A stretch of DNA of 64,000 nt from Ampelomyces quisqualis (taxonomy: Eukaryota > Ascomycota > Dothideomycetes > Pleosporales > Phaeosphaeriaceae), in contig JAGTXZ010000006.1 of NCBI GenBank assembly GCA_018398575.1, forward strand, positions 806,001 through 870,000, in the 5' to 3' direction. The notes beneath the pieces were generated by a model. It did no database searches, was not told the origin of the DNA, and was given only the letters and a program-made list of their open reading frames with translations. Each line of letters begins with the position of its first letter. Position 1 is the stretch's first letter. Shown here one piece after another: positions 49,126-62,068 of the stretch. The translations under genes were made by a program, and so were the position numbers.

Positions 49126-51823
49126 ATTTAACAGTTAAGGACTATTAAGTACTATAGCACTAGTAGAACTATATACTGCAGCTAGCTGCCTGTATCTTTA
49201 CACTCTTGTAGCGTAGGCTAACTAAGCTAGTCCCCCTTATCTAGTTATATAGGCTTTTTAATTAAATATAGCATAGATAAATTGCGCTTCTTTAAAAGTA
49301 GGCTGGCCTAGACGCAGCTACTAGGCTTAACGTTCTATAGGGCACGCGTTGGCAGGTACACAATGCGCTCTATATATAGAAGGCTGTAATAGCTGCTACT
49401 ACTTGCAGAGCAGTAATTATCTTGCTAGTTAGTTATATTAGAATTAGGTGCTGTGTCTGCTAGTGCTGCACTGTCTGCTATAGTAGTCTACACTGTTGCG
49501 TTATATTAAGGCTAACCTAACAGTATTTACACGTTGTACTAGCAAAAGCATATCTAGTTCTTATAACATTTGCGTTGCTTACTATTTACAACTACTTAAT
49601 AACACTCTATTTCTTCTTTATACTATTGCACTAACTTATTACACTTATCTAGTTCTAGTTACTATTTCTCTTTAGTTAAGGTAATTACGTTAAGTATGTT
49701 ACCTTTAATTGTAATATTGTAGGCCTGCGTTACAAATTCTTCCTATGCGTCTTCTGCTATAATACTCTAGCTACCTCTATAGTTCTTAAACTATAGCTGT
49801 TTGTCTGCCTTATAAAGGTATTCTAGTGCAAGTTTATCTATATGTCTATACTCTTCTAGCAAAACATCTTTTACCTTACTTAATGCTTTACGTACACATA
49901 TATAGACAGCATTCTATGCAAGTTATTATATATTATATTACGTTTAGACCTACTTACATTATTAGTGTCTCTGTGTAGGACTTTTCCCCTCTTTCTAACG
50001 TCCTTCTTTCTATCCTTTTCTATTAAGCAGTTTGCTTTCTTCTTTTCTTTGTTATTGTAATTGTCTATAAGCGTATTGTAGCAATCTTACTTCTCTTTTG
50101 TGTAGTTAGCTAGGATATTATCTACGTTGTTGTTATAGGTATCTTTTAGTACTAAAACGTTAGCTCTGTTATTCTCTTGTTAGTTTATATGTACAGCAAT
50201 ATCCTGTTATATATTATTCTATATAAGAATCTGTTAAATGCCTTCTAGGTTCTTCTATTTTTTGCAAATAGTATTAAAGTAGTCTACTTTCTGTTAGCTA
50301 ATGCTATATATAGAACTTGTAACATACTCTTTACAGTGTGTCTATAGAAGGGTATAGTTTTCCTAGTGCTGTTGTTATTAAATTCCCTTATTGCGTTAAA
50401 TATAACTAAGCCTATTAGTACTACTATATTTGCACTTAGTTTATTAAACTTCTCTTGATTCCTAGTTATTGCAGTAATGCTCTATTTCCTGTTATTATAG
50501 AATAACTATGCTATTACTACTGCAAGACTAGGGTTTAGAAATCTAGCAGATTTGGGCTGTCTTTAGTTAGCTAGCATAGCTGTTTTAGAGGTGTACTTGC
50601 GTTCTTTAGGTCTTATAGTAGGTAAATAAAGTCTTTAAGCAGTTTGCTAGGCTTAAGAACCTATCTGTCTAGGTAGTTTAATATGTAGGCACTAGTAATT
50701 TCTAGTTATCTTTGCCTTATTACGTAGGTCTATAAGTTGCTACATATGTCTAGTATCTAGGCGCCTACTGTTAGCTACTGTTCTTAGTAGGCTGCAATAG
50801 TACCTATATAGCAGGCAGCTTCTTTGTATAGTGTTAAGCTAATATGCAATTAAACTAACAATAGTAGAGTATTCTATACTTCTATTTAAGCGTCTAGCAG
50901 CATTTAGGCGTACACATGCCTACGTATATTAAGCTATAGTGTTATTGCTATACTACATGGCGTCTTTCTGTTATTAGTAAGTAGTTACGTTACTAGGATA
51001 ACTCTTGCCTTCTCTAGTGTAGTCTTGTTTTCTAGTAACATACTTTCCTTTACCTAGCGTTTTTCTTTTCTCTATAGTAGTAACCTAAATAGGTCTGCAC
51101 TAGATAAGAAGGGTTGCAACTCTGTAACAGTTAGAACTACTTAATTATGTATAATAAGGTATCTTCCTATAATATAATAGCCTTAAGTCTAATAGTAGTT
51201 CTCTTTTAACTACTAACGTTTTCTGTGTATTAGTCTTATAGGTTTTTAGTTTATGTTAGCTTGTCGTGCTTATGCTACTACTGCGTCTAGATTTCTCTTG
51301 TTAATAAGCGAGTAATGCTGCAGATCTAGAAGTATATAGTATTTAATCTCTAGGCTGTCTTGTTAGGTAACTTTTTAGTTAGGCTAGTGTAGTAGTTGGT
51401 TATACTTCTGTTTTAATCCTAGAGTTAAGGCTTAAAGATAGTAGCGTTAGAGTCTAGACAGTTTTTGGTCTCTGCAGCGTCTTAGTTTTTAGTATATTAG
51501 TTCTAGGGTTACATCCCCTAAGAGCCTAACCTTTGCACTATTATCTGTTAGCGCTTATTTTAGCGCTTGTTTAGACAGAGATATAGTGTGCTGCTAACAT
51601 TACTTAAATTTACTACTTAGTACAGAGTATACAGAGCAAGCGCTTGCTCTTTAAATATTAGAGAACTATTAGTAAGGGTAGTAGAAGTAAGCAATATATG
51701 TAGCGTAATAGAGTTTTTACTTTGTAGGTATAAGTAGGGTTTTTGTAACACATACAGTCTAATATTGCCTTGAATTCTGCCAGAGCGTAGTAGTTAGGCT
51801 ATTTGATTAGATAGCCTCTTGTC

Positions 51824-52187
51824 CTTAACTGCGTGCTAGCGTATATAACAGTTGTCTACTATTAGCATAAATAGTTATACGCGCAATACAGGCAATTAGG
51901 CCCTCTTCTATTCTTAACTGCGTACTAGCGTATATAACAGTTATCTACTATTAGCATAAATAGTTGTGCGTGCAATATAGGCGATTAGGTACCTTTCTAT
52001 TCTTAACTAAATGTTAGCGTATACAATAGTTATCTACTGTTAGCACAAATAGTAGTGCGCGCAATACAGGTAATTAGGTGCCCTCCTATTTCTCTATCCT
52101 TTACTAAATGTTAGCGTATATAATAGTTATCTACTATTAGTATAAATAGTTATGCGCGCAATATAGGCAATCTAGTAGCCCTATACG
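51824..52187. repeat. Tandem minisatellite, four copies of about 89 bp
   Basis: Copies start at 51824, 51913, 52002 and about 52099. Each contains gctagcgtatataa- or gttagcgtatataa-like sequence, ttatctactattag and gcgcgcaata. The last spacing is 97 bp because of an 8-bp insertion. Most differences between copies are transitions. Confidence 0.85.
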
Positions 52188-52349
52188 CAGAAAACTATTT
52201 ACCTAGTAAGTTGTTAGTACAGATCTAGTATGCTACTATACTAGTTATATTTGTAGTTTAATTGTAAATAATGCCTAGTGTATCTTTAATACAACTGTCT
52301 CTTGTAATGCGCTGTGCTAGCGTGCCTTTGTAGATATCTATATTTATGC

Positions 52350-52640
52350 CTATCTATCTTCTTTCTTTGTGTAGTAATATATGCTATTGTATTTACTTTT
52401 AAAGCCTAATTTGTGCTCTACTATCTGCACAAATAAATTGTAATTAAGGTTGTTAATATACTTGTCTATTACTAGCAGGCTGTAGTATATATGCAACAGC
52501 TGGTTTGTCCTAATAAGAGTGTGCTTGTTTCTAGTTGCGTTTAACACTAATATAGTTGTTATGTTAGAGGTAATTTGTGTTATACTTAACTCTTTGTTAA
52601 CTGTTTCTATTATCTTTCTACACAGGTTTCTATCTAGCAA
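52350..52640 (-). CDS. Surviving 96-residue reading frame in the RIP block, function unknown
   Basis: This minus-strand frame is stop-free, basic and Ile/Asn-rich (LCRKIIETVNKELSITQI near the start, YYYTKKEDR at the end). It continues upstream as RSQQNKTKLNNN after one RIP-type stop. It is probably an eroded piece of a transposon protein and not a live gene. Confidence 0.25.
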   Translation of the reverse strand: MLDRNLCRKIIETVNKELSITQITSNITTILVLNATRNKHTLIRTNQLLHIYYSLLVIDKYINNLNYNLFVQIVEHKLGFKSKYNSIYYYTKKEDR

Positions 52641-53899
52641 AGCTTGCTCCTAATTGTTATTTAGTTTAGTTTTATTCTGTTGCGAGCGCATCTGTTAGGC
52701 TGCGTTATAGTTATATTAGACAGCAAAGTGTATAATTATCTGGATAAGGCAACTATTAGCTATGTTCTATAGTAGTCTATTCTGTTGTAATGCAATTACT
52801 CTTGTAATTTGCTATAGGTGTTCTTTTGCTGTAGTTGTCTGTAGGGAACAGCCTAGCATCTTCTGCCTTCTTATCTCTTATTCTATATTAGAGTATATTA
52901 AGTTATATTCTTCTGCTGTTAGTTGAATTATATTACATATACTGTCTTTTAATAATTGTGTCTAGTGTTGCTACAGTAGTGCTATCCTTCTGTCTGTACT
53001 AACTAGCAATTCTAGGTAACTATTGCAATATCTCTATAATACTTGTGTACGTAGATAAGAGTTGCTATTATTACGCGTTTGTAGTAGTGTATAGTATATA
53101 GTAAGGAGGTTGCGTTAGCAGCCTTGCGCTATAGTTCTGTGTTATAGCGCTTGTTATGTTAGTAGGTTTGCGTTCTATTAGGTAGGCTAAAGTAATAGTA
53201 GAGCTATTATTAGATATACAATTCTATTTACTATGTCTAACGCTATATACTAGTTGTCTTACTACACTTACTTCTGTTTATAATTCTGCACTATACGTGT
53301 CTAGTCTTAATTAAACATAAAAGAATACAGTCTATTATATTTGTCCTAATTAATGTAATTATTTATATAATAAGAAACAGAGACCTTATTGTTAAGTATA
53401 GGTAGATTCTTTAGTACTAAGTGTATAGAGCAAATAATAGTTATTATGTTGTATACCTTAAATGCTTGTAATATGCGTTGCTTGGTCTTTGTACTATATG
53501 TATAGTAGCGCACGCTTAGCATCCCTATTGTATTATCAATTTAACTATTGTTGTTAAACACTATAACCTTGCAGAAGGCACCTATATACTTATATTTCTT
53601 TCTGTTCTTATCTTAGTGTTTGTTGTTAATAAATATAAGTATTAGGTGTACCTAAGCTGCAGCTCTACTGTTTGCAACAGTCTAAGACAGTTACATATAG
53701 TCCTTATATTTAAACTCTTGTACCTACACGTAATCTTTGCGCTATTTTCTAGTCCTATGCTAGTTAGGCGCGTATTGTACAATGTCTTCTTTGTAATGTT
53801 TAGAGTTGTTGTAGCGTTTACCTAATAGCCTTAAGCATCTTATAAAAGAGTGTATTTTTACATTTATCCTATTTACCTAGTAAAGGTTAGGGTTCTGTC

Positions 53900-55309
53900 T
53901 GTCTTTATTATATAGAGTAACAAGGCAGCTAGTTACCTTCTAATAGTAGTATTAGACAAATACTGCAGTAGTATGTGTAAAGTCTAGCAACGTAATATGT
54001 ATAGTAACCTTGCTAAGGAGCAGTATAATAGAATTTAGTAATATGCCTAGTATAGACTATCTAAGTTGTTTGAATAGTATTACTGTTAATACGCTTATAG
54101 TAAAGGTGTACTTGCGCTAGTTAGCAGTAGTGCACTATTAACTTTAGTCTATAACTGTCTTATGTTCAAACGCTATAAGCGTAAGCTGTCTAGAGTTATA
54201 GAGGCAGATCTGTGCAAGAAAATCTCTCTTGTTTGTTATTAGGTAGAATTGTTTTACTATTGTAATATAGTAGGCCTTGCTGTTTATTCTAGTGTATATG
54301 CTATTAAGGGCCCTATATATATAGATATTATTAATGATATAGGTTAGCGCGTGCTATTTAGAGTAGTTAAAATCCTTTTCTTCTTCTTACGTCTGTCTAA
54401 AAGGTTAAAACTCTTCTTTCAGAACATCTATTTGTTTAATAGCTAACAACATATACCTTAACATGTTTTTGTTATAACTCTTATATTATAAGAGTACTAG
54501 CAGATTGTACGTAGCCTAGATAAAATGCAATACATATAGTGCCTTGGTTGCTAGTAGAGGAGATACTACTGCTATAAATTAGCGAATTACTACTTTTTGT
54601 TCTACGCCAGTCTACTATAACACTTCTATAAAAGCCCTCTTGTTATTAAACTGTTTTAGTCTAGTGTTATGCTTAACCTAGCAAAACCTTTTATTTAACT
54701 AGGCATAGCTGTTATCTTCTGCTACTAGAACTACAGTACTATTCTAGCCCTTCTTTTGTCTAGGGTGTATATCTATTAGTATGTCTTCTATAAATTCTAA
54801 TATCTTTATAACTAACCCCTTAAGCAGTAGATATAATATATCTATAGCTAATAACTTATATATATTAAAGTTGTAGTAATTTTAGCTAAAGCACTCTACT
54901 AGATAAATGTAATCCTTATGTCTTTTATTAAAACAACAACTCTGTTATAAGCGTGTATACTCTTCTGTTTACTACAGATATTTATTACACAAGTTCTCTT
55001 GTTTGTCTAGTAGTACTATGCATTAAGTACAGTATCTGTTTTTCTTTATACCTGTTGGTAGCACTTACTCTTTATAGTTAGCTAGAATTGCACAAATAGT
55101 TAGGTAACACTATTGCGTCTGTTAGTTAGTACACTCTAGCTATATACTGTATTTAGTAGCTTCTTTAAGTGCTACAGTTACTAGTTAGCGTTTGTCTTCT
55201 ACAGTAACCTTCTGTTATTAACGCTGTAGTTGGTACTTATGTAATAATAGTTTGCCTATGCAGTAATAATACACTTTACTCTTTAGAATAGGATCTAGAA
55301 GCTTGGCTG
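53900..55309 (-). pseudogene. Plavaka/Tnp2-like transposase remnant, C-terminal part
   Basis: Reading the minus strand from 55309 down through RIP stops gives KLLDPILKSKVYYYCIGKLL, then TGVEQKVVIR, FIAVVSPLLATKALYVLHFI and ATYNLLVLL.YKSYNKNMLR (about 54620-54480). These are followed by EEEKDFNYSKQHALTYIINN (about 54390-54330) and INSKAYYITVVKQFYLITNK (about 54270-54210). The order and residues match the conserved C-terminal half of Plavaka-type fungal transposases, where the corresponding blocks are FHxxKDxF, FNIPKxHSLxHY, an ESKHIKAVK-like block and Arg-rich SNKRxxxxQM. These relatives of CACTA transposases move DNA by cut-and-paste. Stops and lost histidines make it inactive. Confidence 0.65.
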
Positions 55310-55314
55310 TTAGG
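55310..55314. repeat. Target-site duplication TTAGG, left copy
   Basis: The five bases directly before the 5' LTR recur at 62064-62068 directly after the 3' LTR. Confidence 0.92.
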
Positions 55315-55773
55315 TGTTACAAACCTCTAACAAGGGAACACAAGACGTTATAAATAAACAAGGGAACAGGTCGCAAGACTTAGACCTGGTGCAGGGACAT
55401 AGCGCGCTAAGCATGTTACGTAACCTTCTTATTAGTCTTATTTAGTCTTACTGTTTCTCACAACAAGAAACTATAAGAACCTACAATAAAGATTAAGAAC
55501 AATAAGAACTATAAGAAAGACTAAGTATATAGGAACTACAATAAGCCCTTATAGATTATTATGTTCAACTTATATTACAGACGCTTAAGTTAGTTACATT
55601 AAGCTATCTAACTATTGTTACTCTTTTTAGAAAGCCCTAGCCTTTACTGTCTTAGTAACAATACCCTCTATATCTAAAGCAACTCTGCACCTATCTGCAA
55701 AAACTAACTTTAGCTGTACCCCTAGTCTACACTAGCACTCTTATTGTTTGCTACTAGACTAACAGTCTTAACA
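55315..55773 (+). repeat. 5' LTR of the gypsy element
   Basis: 459 bp, same length as the 3' LTR with no gap needed in the alignment. Near its start are acaagggaacaca and a repeated aacaagggaaca motif, conserved in both copies. Confidence 0.92.
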
Positions 55774-55849
55774 CTTTAAACACTCTTATAATAAGCAGCA
55801 ATATTGCAATAGATATACCTAAGCATTCCTAAGTAAGACGATCTAGGCT

Positions 55850-56720
55850 TAAGGTTAACAAACCTAATCTCTACTATAGAGACTGCAATAAACTTAAGAC
55901 CTGGATTCTCTAGTTTAACAGGCACTTCTACGTAGAAGAAGACAAGATTAAGAACAACAACAAAGTTATTCTTACTATAACCTATATAAGAGGCAACGCT
56001 AAGAAATAGGTACTTCTAATTATCTAGAAGTATATAGACAACAACATTACAGACGCAGATAACACTAACCTTATAGAAGACTAGTACGCGTTTAAGACAC
56101 GCCTGCAACAGATCTTCTTACCCCTTAAGGAATCTGTAATTGCAGAACAAAAAATCTAAAGTCTAAAACAAACCTAATTAACTGCTAACTATACTAATGT
56201 TTTTTAACAATACGCTAAACAAATCCAGTGGGATGATACTGCCCTAATGCGTATGTACAAACAAGGCCTTAAGGCTACTATATAAGCTAAACTTATGCGC
56301 AGCAGAACACACATTACTACTCTTAAAGAACTTTAGAATAAAGCTATTTGCCTGGATAATAAACTCTACAAATTAGCACTTAAAGATAGGTTATACTCCT
56401 TACGTCTACTACAGGGACATAAAGGATTCTGCCTAAACAAAAGACATTAGGGACAAATACAACTAAACAAGAGACAACAGCGCTACTATCCTAGACAAGG
56501 AACTTATTAACTATGCCTACTAGGAGCATACTTAGGGTACAGACCTAAAGCCATGCACTTAGACAACCTTAACAAAGGCCTAGAACAGAAAAGTTACCTA
56601 AAGAAACAACCCTAAGAGGATAGGCCTAATAAGAACAAGATTACCTGTTATAACTATAACAAGGTTAGACATTACGCGCAAGACTGTTGCTCTAAGAACA
56701 AAGTTACACGCTAGCTTAAC
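55850..56720 (+). pseudogene. Gag remnant of the gypsy element
   Basis: The frame reads RRSRLKVNKPNLYYRDCNKL, WIL.FNRHFYVEEDKIKNNN, TLKEL.NKAICLDNKLY and ends in a zinc knuckle CYNYNKVRHYAQDC at about 56646-56690. In the family this is C-x2-C-x4-H-x4-C. The second Cys is now Tyr, a G-to-A change. Gag would package the RNA into the particle. Confidence 0.75.
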
Positions 56721-57829
56721 GTGTTAACTAACACTTTAGAGAAAGATGTTAAAGAATAGATTGTAATTAAGGATCAACCTATTATCTAAACAACTAATAG
56801 ACTACTAATAGTAGGATAGACAGAAGACACCTCTACTACATTATCTAATAACAAGGTCTTAACTAACTCTGCGTTACTACACAATTAGGAACAAAACTAT
56901 AATATTAAACAATTCTAACAGATAGGACTACTCCTACTGCAAACGCAACAAAACATTTATAACTAGTACAACCAAACTAACAAAGTTAACTAAGAATATG
57001 TAGAATAATATTACTAATCCCTACAAGAATATTATGCCCTTAGCCTACAGACAGATAGGTACTCTCTAAGAACAGATAGAGTTAGAGAGGAAGAACAATC
57101 GCTACACCTAGGAAACAGAGTCTATAGGATATAGGATCCACAAGAGACTACAAGAGTCTACAATACCTAGGAAGACCAAGAACTTACACTAGACGAGCTA
57201 GACATACACTTACTACTAGCTAGCCCTAAACTAGTACGCTAGAATGCAGCAGTTAGAGGACTATGTCAAGAGGCAGGCGCAGATAGACTATATAAGACGT
57301 GCTGCAACTTACACACAAAGCAGATATGCTATACTAATAATAGGTAAGTATTAGTACTAAACTCTATGCCTGCAGAATATTAGGATAGGAAGGCAAACAA
57401 ATTGCATCAAATCCCGCTTATAGACAGATACCTACAGGATCCTTATAATCCAAAACACAGACTTCTATTATAGACAGCATGCAACAGCAACTACTGCTTA
57501 ACACACTACAGTAGCAAAGTTAACTAATACTTTCCTTAGCAGAAGAAACCTTGCAAGTACCAATAGTATAATTGCCCTAAGGATACCTGCGCAAATTACC
57601 TATACAACAAACAAATTAAGGGGAGCTTTCCTAACGTATTAGAGGAAGAAAGCATATCTAACAGAATACTTGTTAACAGCAGCTGCATAAACTATACATA
57701 GCAGTTCTGCCTACAACTAGAGTGTAAGAAGCACTACAACAATAAAGAAGCCAACAGATATAGAAAGAACAAGTCTTTTTTAGAGTTAACCCTAGACTCT
57801 AGAAAGAGACCTAGAGCTGCAACGCAATT

Positions 57830-60660
57830 AACTTAGCTAAGCTTATAAAACTTACAGTAAGAGTTAACAGAAAAAGGATAAAGGCGCTTCTGGATTTAGG
57901 ATTGCAAGCAAACTACATTTTAGGCAAAGCCTTGTTAAGAGCTAGGCTCTAACCTTACTAGAAACAACAATTATATAAACTTTATATTGCGAATAGAGAG
58001 CAAATGCCTAACAAGTTACTTATTAGATATAAGACTACTACAGAACTTAACATCTAAGGAACTAAACAGAAAATATGCCTAGACGTCTTTGGATTAGCTA
58101 CCTACAACATTATATTAGGACTTCTATAGTTTAGAGAGAATAGCCTATAGATAGACTAGGGGAAGAGATCTATCTCTCTAGAGAATTACAACAACATAAC
58201 AGATTCTAAGCCTGCGCATTAGCAGCGTTTAATAGTAGATAAGAAGACAATTAATAATATTGCTTTAACTAAGACGCAGTTAAAGACACAACTGGTTAAC
58301 TTAGACAATTAAGGAAGAAATACTAATACGTTACAAGTTTTAGAGAAACGTATAACTCCTAACATACCTAAGGAATACAGAAAGTTTAAGAAACTATTCT
58401 TAGAAGAAACAGGTCCAGAAGCACTGCCTAAGCATCAGGAGTAGGACTACAAGATTGTCCTAGAAGAAGGGAAAAGGCTAACCTTCAGACTAATCTACAG
58501 ATTATCAGAAAAAGAGCTAGAAGCACTCTAAGAATATATCTAAGTAAACCTAAAGAAAGGTTTTATCTAAGTATCAGAATTACTAGCTAGATACCTAATT
58601 ATGTTTATACTAAAGAAGAACAGCAAACTACAACTATGTATTAACTTTCAAAAACTTAATAACATTACAATTAAGAATTAATACCTACTACCTAATATTT
58701 TGAAACTACAGGATTAACTAGCCTATGCAAAGATCTTTATAGCACTAGATCTAAGAGGCGCGTACAACCTTATACGCATAAAGAAAGGCAAGGAATAGAA
58801 GATAGCGTTTAGAACACGCTACAGCTACTACAAGTATCTAGTAATGCTATTTGGTCTTACTAACGCCCCAGCAACGTGTCAAGCACTTATTAACAATATG
58901 CTTAGAGAACACCTTAACATATTTATTATAGCATACCTTAACAATATCTTTATCTATTTAGAAAATAAGAAGGAACATACAAAACATGTTTATACAATCC
59001 TAACGCTACTAGAAAAGTTCTCTCTAGCAGTAGACCTTAACAAGTATAAATAGCACTAGGAAGAAGTAGAATTCTTAGAGTGCATAGTTAGAAAGAACAG
59101 AGTATAAATAAGCAAGGACAAGATTAAAGTTATTAGAGATTAGCCAACGCCTACTACAGTTAAGGATATCCAATCCTTCCTAGGCTTTGTTAACTTCAAT
59201 TAACAGTTTATTCAGAACTTCTTACTAATTGCTACGCTACTTACTAAACTTACACAAAAGGACACACCTTAGAAATAGACAGAAGAACAAAGTTAGGCAT
59301 TTAAGACGCTTAAAGACGCTTATATAGCACTACCTATTCTCATAGCATTTAGAAGCAGAGAACTGCTTAGATTTAAAACCAACGCATTGGATTTAGCAAT
59401 TGGAATGTGTGCAAAACAAGAACAAGATAGAAAATGGCATCTAATAGCCTACTACTCACGAAAATTTACACTACTAGAAGAAAATTACAACGTACATAAC
59501 AAAGAACTACTCGCAATTATAGTAGCACTTGAACATTAGAGAATCTACGTAGAGAGTTACTTAGATCTTATAATATACTTAGACTACAAAAACCTAACAA
59601 CCTTTACTACTACTAAAGTACTTAATTAAAGACAAGTACAATAGTTGGAGATGTTAGGACAATATAAGTTCAAAATTATCTATACACCTAGAAAAGACAA
59701 TAGCAGAGCAGACGCTCTTAGCTAAAGATTAGATATTGCTGGAACCAAAACTATTAACAGCTCAAGCATCCTTAAAAGACAAAACAACAGATCTCTTGGA
59801 CCAGCAAGATATATCAACAACCTAACAATAAAGATTAGAATTAATGTCTTAGAAGAATTACAAGAATTGATTATACGTTAACACTACGATAACACAGTAC
59901 ACAGTTATCCTGGAGTAAGCTAAACTATAGAACTAATTTAATAGAATTACTAGTTCAGAAATATAAAGAACAAAATAAGCGCTTACATCAAGAAATGTGC
60001 AGACTGTTAACATAACAAACACAGTATACACGCACCTTACAGAGAAATACAGCTAATAGAGCTCCTAACTAAGCCTTAGACTAATATATTAATAGACTTT
60101 GTAACAGGACTACTACTGTCAAAAGACCCTGCTACAGGATTAGCCTATAACGCTATTATGCTACCCTTTCGACGAGACTACACAGCTATTTAGCTGGCAC
60201 ACGTGCTTAAGGATAGACTTATCAGATACTACAGCATACTAAAGTCAGTTATTAGCGATCAAGACAAACTCTTCACGTTAAATTATTAGACTACCTTAAT
60301 AGCAGAAATTGGGACGCAACAAAAGCTATTAACAGCTTATTATCTCTAAACAGATAGCTAAACAGAAAGGACAAACAGAACTATAAAGACGTATCTCAAA
60401 ATATACAGCAACCTACAGCAGACAAATTGGGTTTTACTATTACCAATAGCACAGTTGGCCTACAACAACAAATTATCCAAAGCTACAGGCAAGACGCTAT
60501 ACTTCGCAAACCACAAACAACATCTAAATCTCTTTACAAGAACGTTACCTAGCCTAAAGGCTAAAGCTACTATACAGATAGCAGAAGAAATAAAGAAAAC
60601 CTATACTGAAATAAAAGAACAAATACAACACGCTTAGACACAGAGCATCTCTTATGTTAA
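57830..60660 (+). pseudogene. Pol remnant of the gypsy element: protease, RT, RNase H, integrase
   Basis: The protease active site DSG is decayed to DLGLQANYI near 57890. Reverse transcriptase (about 58430-59000) shows VNLKKGFI, ALDLRGAYNLIRIKKG and MLFGLTNAPATCQALINNML, with the catalytic YxDD changed to YLNN near 58935. RNase H (about 59380-59700) shows the block WHLIAYYSRKFTLLEENY. Integrase (about 59860-60460) shows IDFVTGLL, VISDQDKLF and TERTNRTIKTYL, the three acidic blocks of the DDE core. Asp-to-Asn and Trp/Gln-to-stop changes inactivate it. Confidence 0.88.
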
Positions 60661-60929
60661 CAAAAAACAAAAAAACAGCACCTTAGCTAAAAGAGGGGGA
60701 TAAGGTGTATCTCTACACCAAAAATCTACGCACAAAACAACTAAGCAAAGGACTTGACTACGTTAAAGTTAGACTGTTTTTGATTTCAAAGAAGAACGGA
60801 CTAGTTACATATACACTTGAGCTTCTACTAGATGCAAAGATCTACCCTAGATTCTACATAAGCCTACTAGAACTAGCTAACCCAGAAACACTATTACAGC
60901 AAACCTTTCGCTACAAACTTAAAGAAGAA

Positions 60930-61065
60930 ACTAAATTTGAAGTTAAAAGAATAATAACACACTAAGGCAATAACTATCAAAAAGAATACCTAGTTAAATA
61001 GTTAGGTTACAACAACTTAGAAAATACATAAGAACCTAAGACAAACCTTACAAATTGCCAACTGC
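60930..61065 (+). pseudogene. Chromodomain remnant at the end of Pol
   Basis: The reading FEVKRIITH, then KEYLVK.LGYNNLENT.EPKTNLTNC matches the chromodomain pattern (EVEKIL...YLVKWxGY...NTWEP..NL). Two Trp codons have become stops. It marks the element as a chromovirus, which in relatives directs integration to histone-marked heterochromatin. Confidence 0.82.
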
Positions 61066-61604
61066 TCCTAACGCACTATTACTGTGCCACAGGGTAGAAC
61101 AAGAACTAGACCCCTCTAGGATTAACAATTGATCTACAGCTTGGTTTAACAATTCCAGAGCGTCTAACTCCTCTAGTATTAGCAGACTAGCATTAAAAAT
61201 ACGCTGCTTCTTGCAACAAAGAGCTAGCTTCTGCTTTTATATACAGCGCAGTTTGTTCCAACGCGCACACATCTAGAGTACTACCAACTCTACCTCTGTC
61301 TTATCTATTGCTAACGCAGCTTCTTCTAACTCCTCCTGCTATTCCAACTCTTTTATTTGTTGGTCTAGCTTTAAAAAATCCAGCAACGGGATATCCTGCA
61401 GAACACACTCTTTTGCACCTACAGACTTACAGTTTCTACACTTCTTGCTTAACAATAATAGCTTACAAGGCAAGCCCTTCTAAGAACATTAGGCGCAGGC
61501 TACTATAGCAAATAATTCTTTGTTGTTGATACAATTACCTTAGAGACAACAATAATGCACAGCCTAAGAACTTATAAGGACATAAGAGTAAAAGGAGAGG
61601 ATAG

Positions 61605-62063
61605 TATTATAAACCTCTAACAAGGGAACACAAGACGTTATAAATAAACAAGGGAACAGGTCACAAGACTTAAACCTAGTGCAGGGACATAGCGCGCTAA
61701 GCATATCACGTAACCTTCTTATTAGTCTTATTTAGTCTTACTGTTTCTTGCGACAAGAAACTATAAGAACCTATAATAAAGATTAAGAACAATAAGAACT
61801 ATAAGAAAGACTAAGTATATAGGAACCATAATAAGCCCTTATAGATTATTGTGTTCAACTTATATTACAGACGCTTAAGTTAGTTACATTAAGCTATCTA
61901 ACTATTGTTACTCTTTTCAGAAAGCCCTAGCCTTTACTGTCTTAGTAACAATACCCTCTGTATCTAAAGCAACTCTGCACCTATCCGCAAAAACCAACCT
62001 TAGCTGTACCCCTAGTCTACACTAGCACTCTTATTGTTTGCTACTAGACTAACAGTCTTAACA
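61605..62063 (+). repeat. 3' LTR of the gypsy element
   Basis: 459 bp, collinear with the 5' LTR. Its first bases are TATTAT where the 5' copy has TGTTAC, two transitions. Confidence 0.92.
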
Positions 62064-62068
62064 TTAGG
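62064..62068. repeat. Target-site duplication TTAGG, right copy
   Basis: Identical to 55310-55314. Confidence 0.92.

Larger units (their letters stand above)
55315..62063 (+). mobile_element. Complete Ty3/gypsy chromovirus, 6,749 bp, RIP-mutated
   Basis: Two direct 459-bp LTRs (55315-55773 and 61605-62063), beginning TGTTAC (TATTAT in the 3' copy) and ending TTAACA, enclose the element, and a TTAGG duplication flanks it. Internal domains, read through TAG/TAA stops, follow gypsy order: Gag, protease, reverse transcriptase, RNase H, integrase, chromodomain. A polypurine tract (aaaaggagagga, about 61589-61600) lies just before the 3' LTR. Differences between the LTRs are all transitions, the RIP signature. 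The element is inserted in DNA carrying a decayed Plavaka-like transposase and so is the younger of the two. Confidence 0.93.

Noticed and set aside
58844..59053. Live 69-residue protein at 58844
   Set aside because: It is the best-preserved slice of the gypsy reverse transcriptase, not an independent gene.
60705..60965. Live 86-residue protein at 60705
   Set aside because: It lies between integrase and chromodomain in the same decayed Pol frame.
61308..61508. Possible 66-residue secreted-like peptide before the 3' LTR
   Set aside because: It sits in the non-coding 3' part of the retroelement. The hydrophobic composition follows from C/T-rich sequence.
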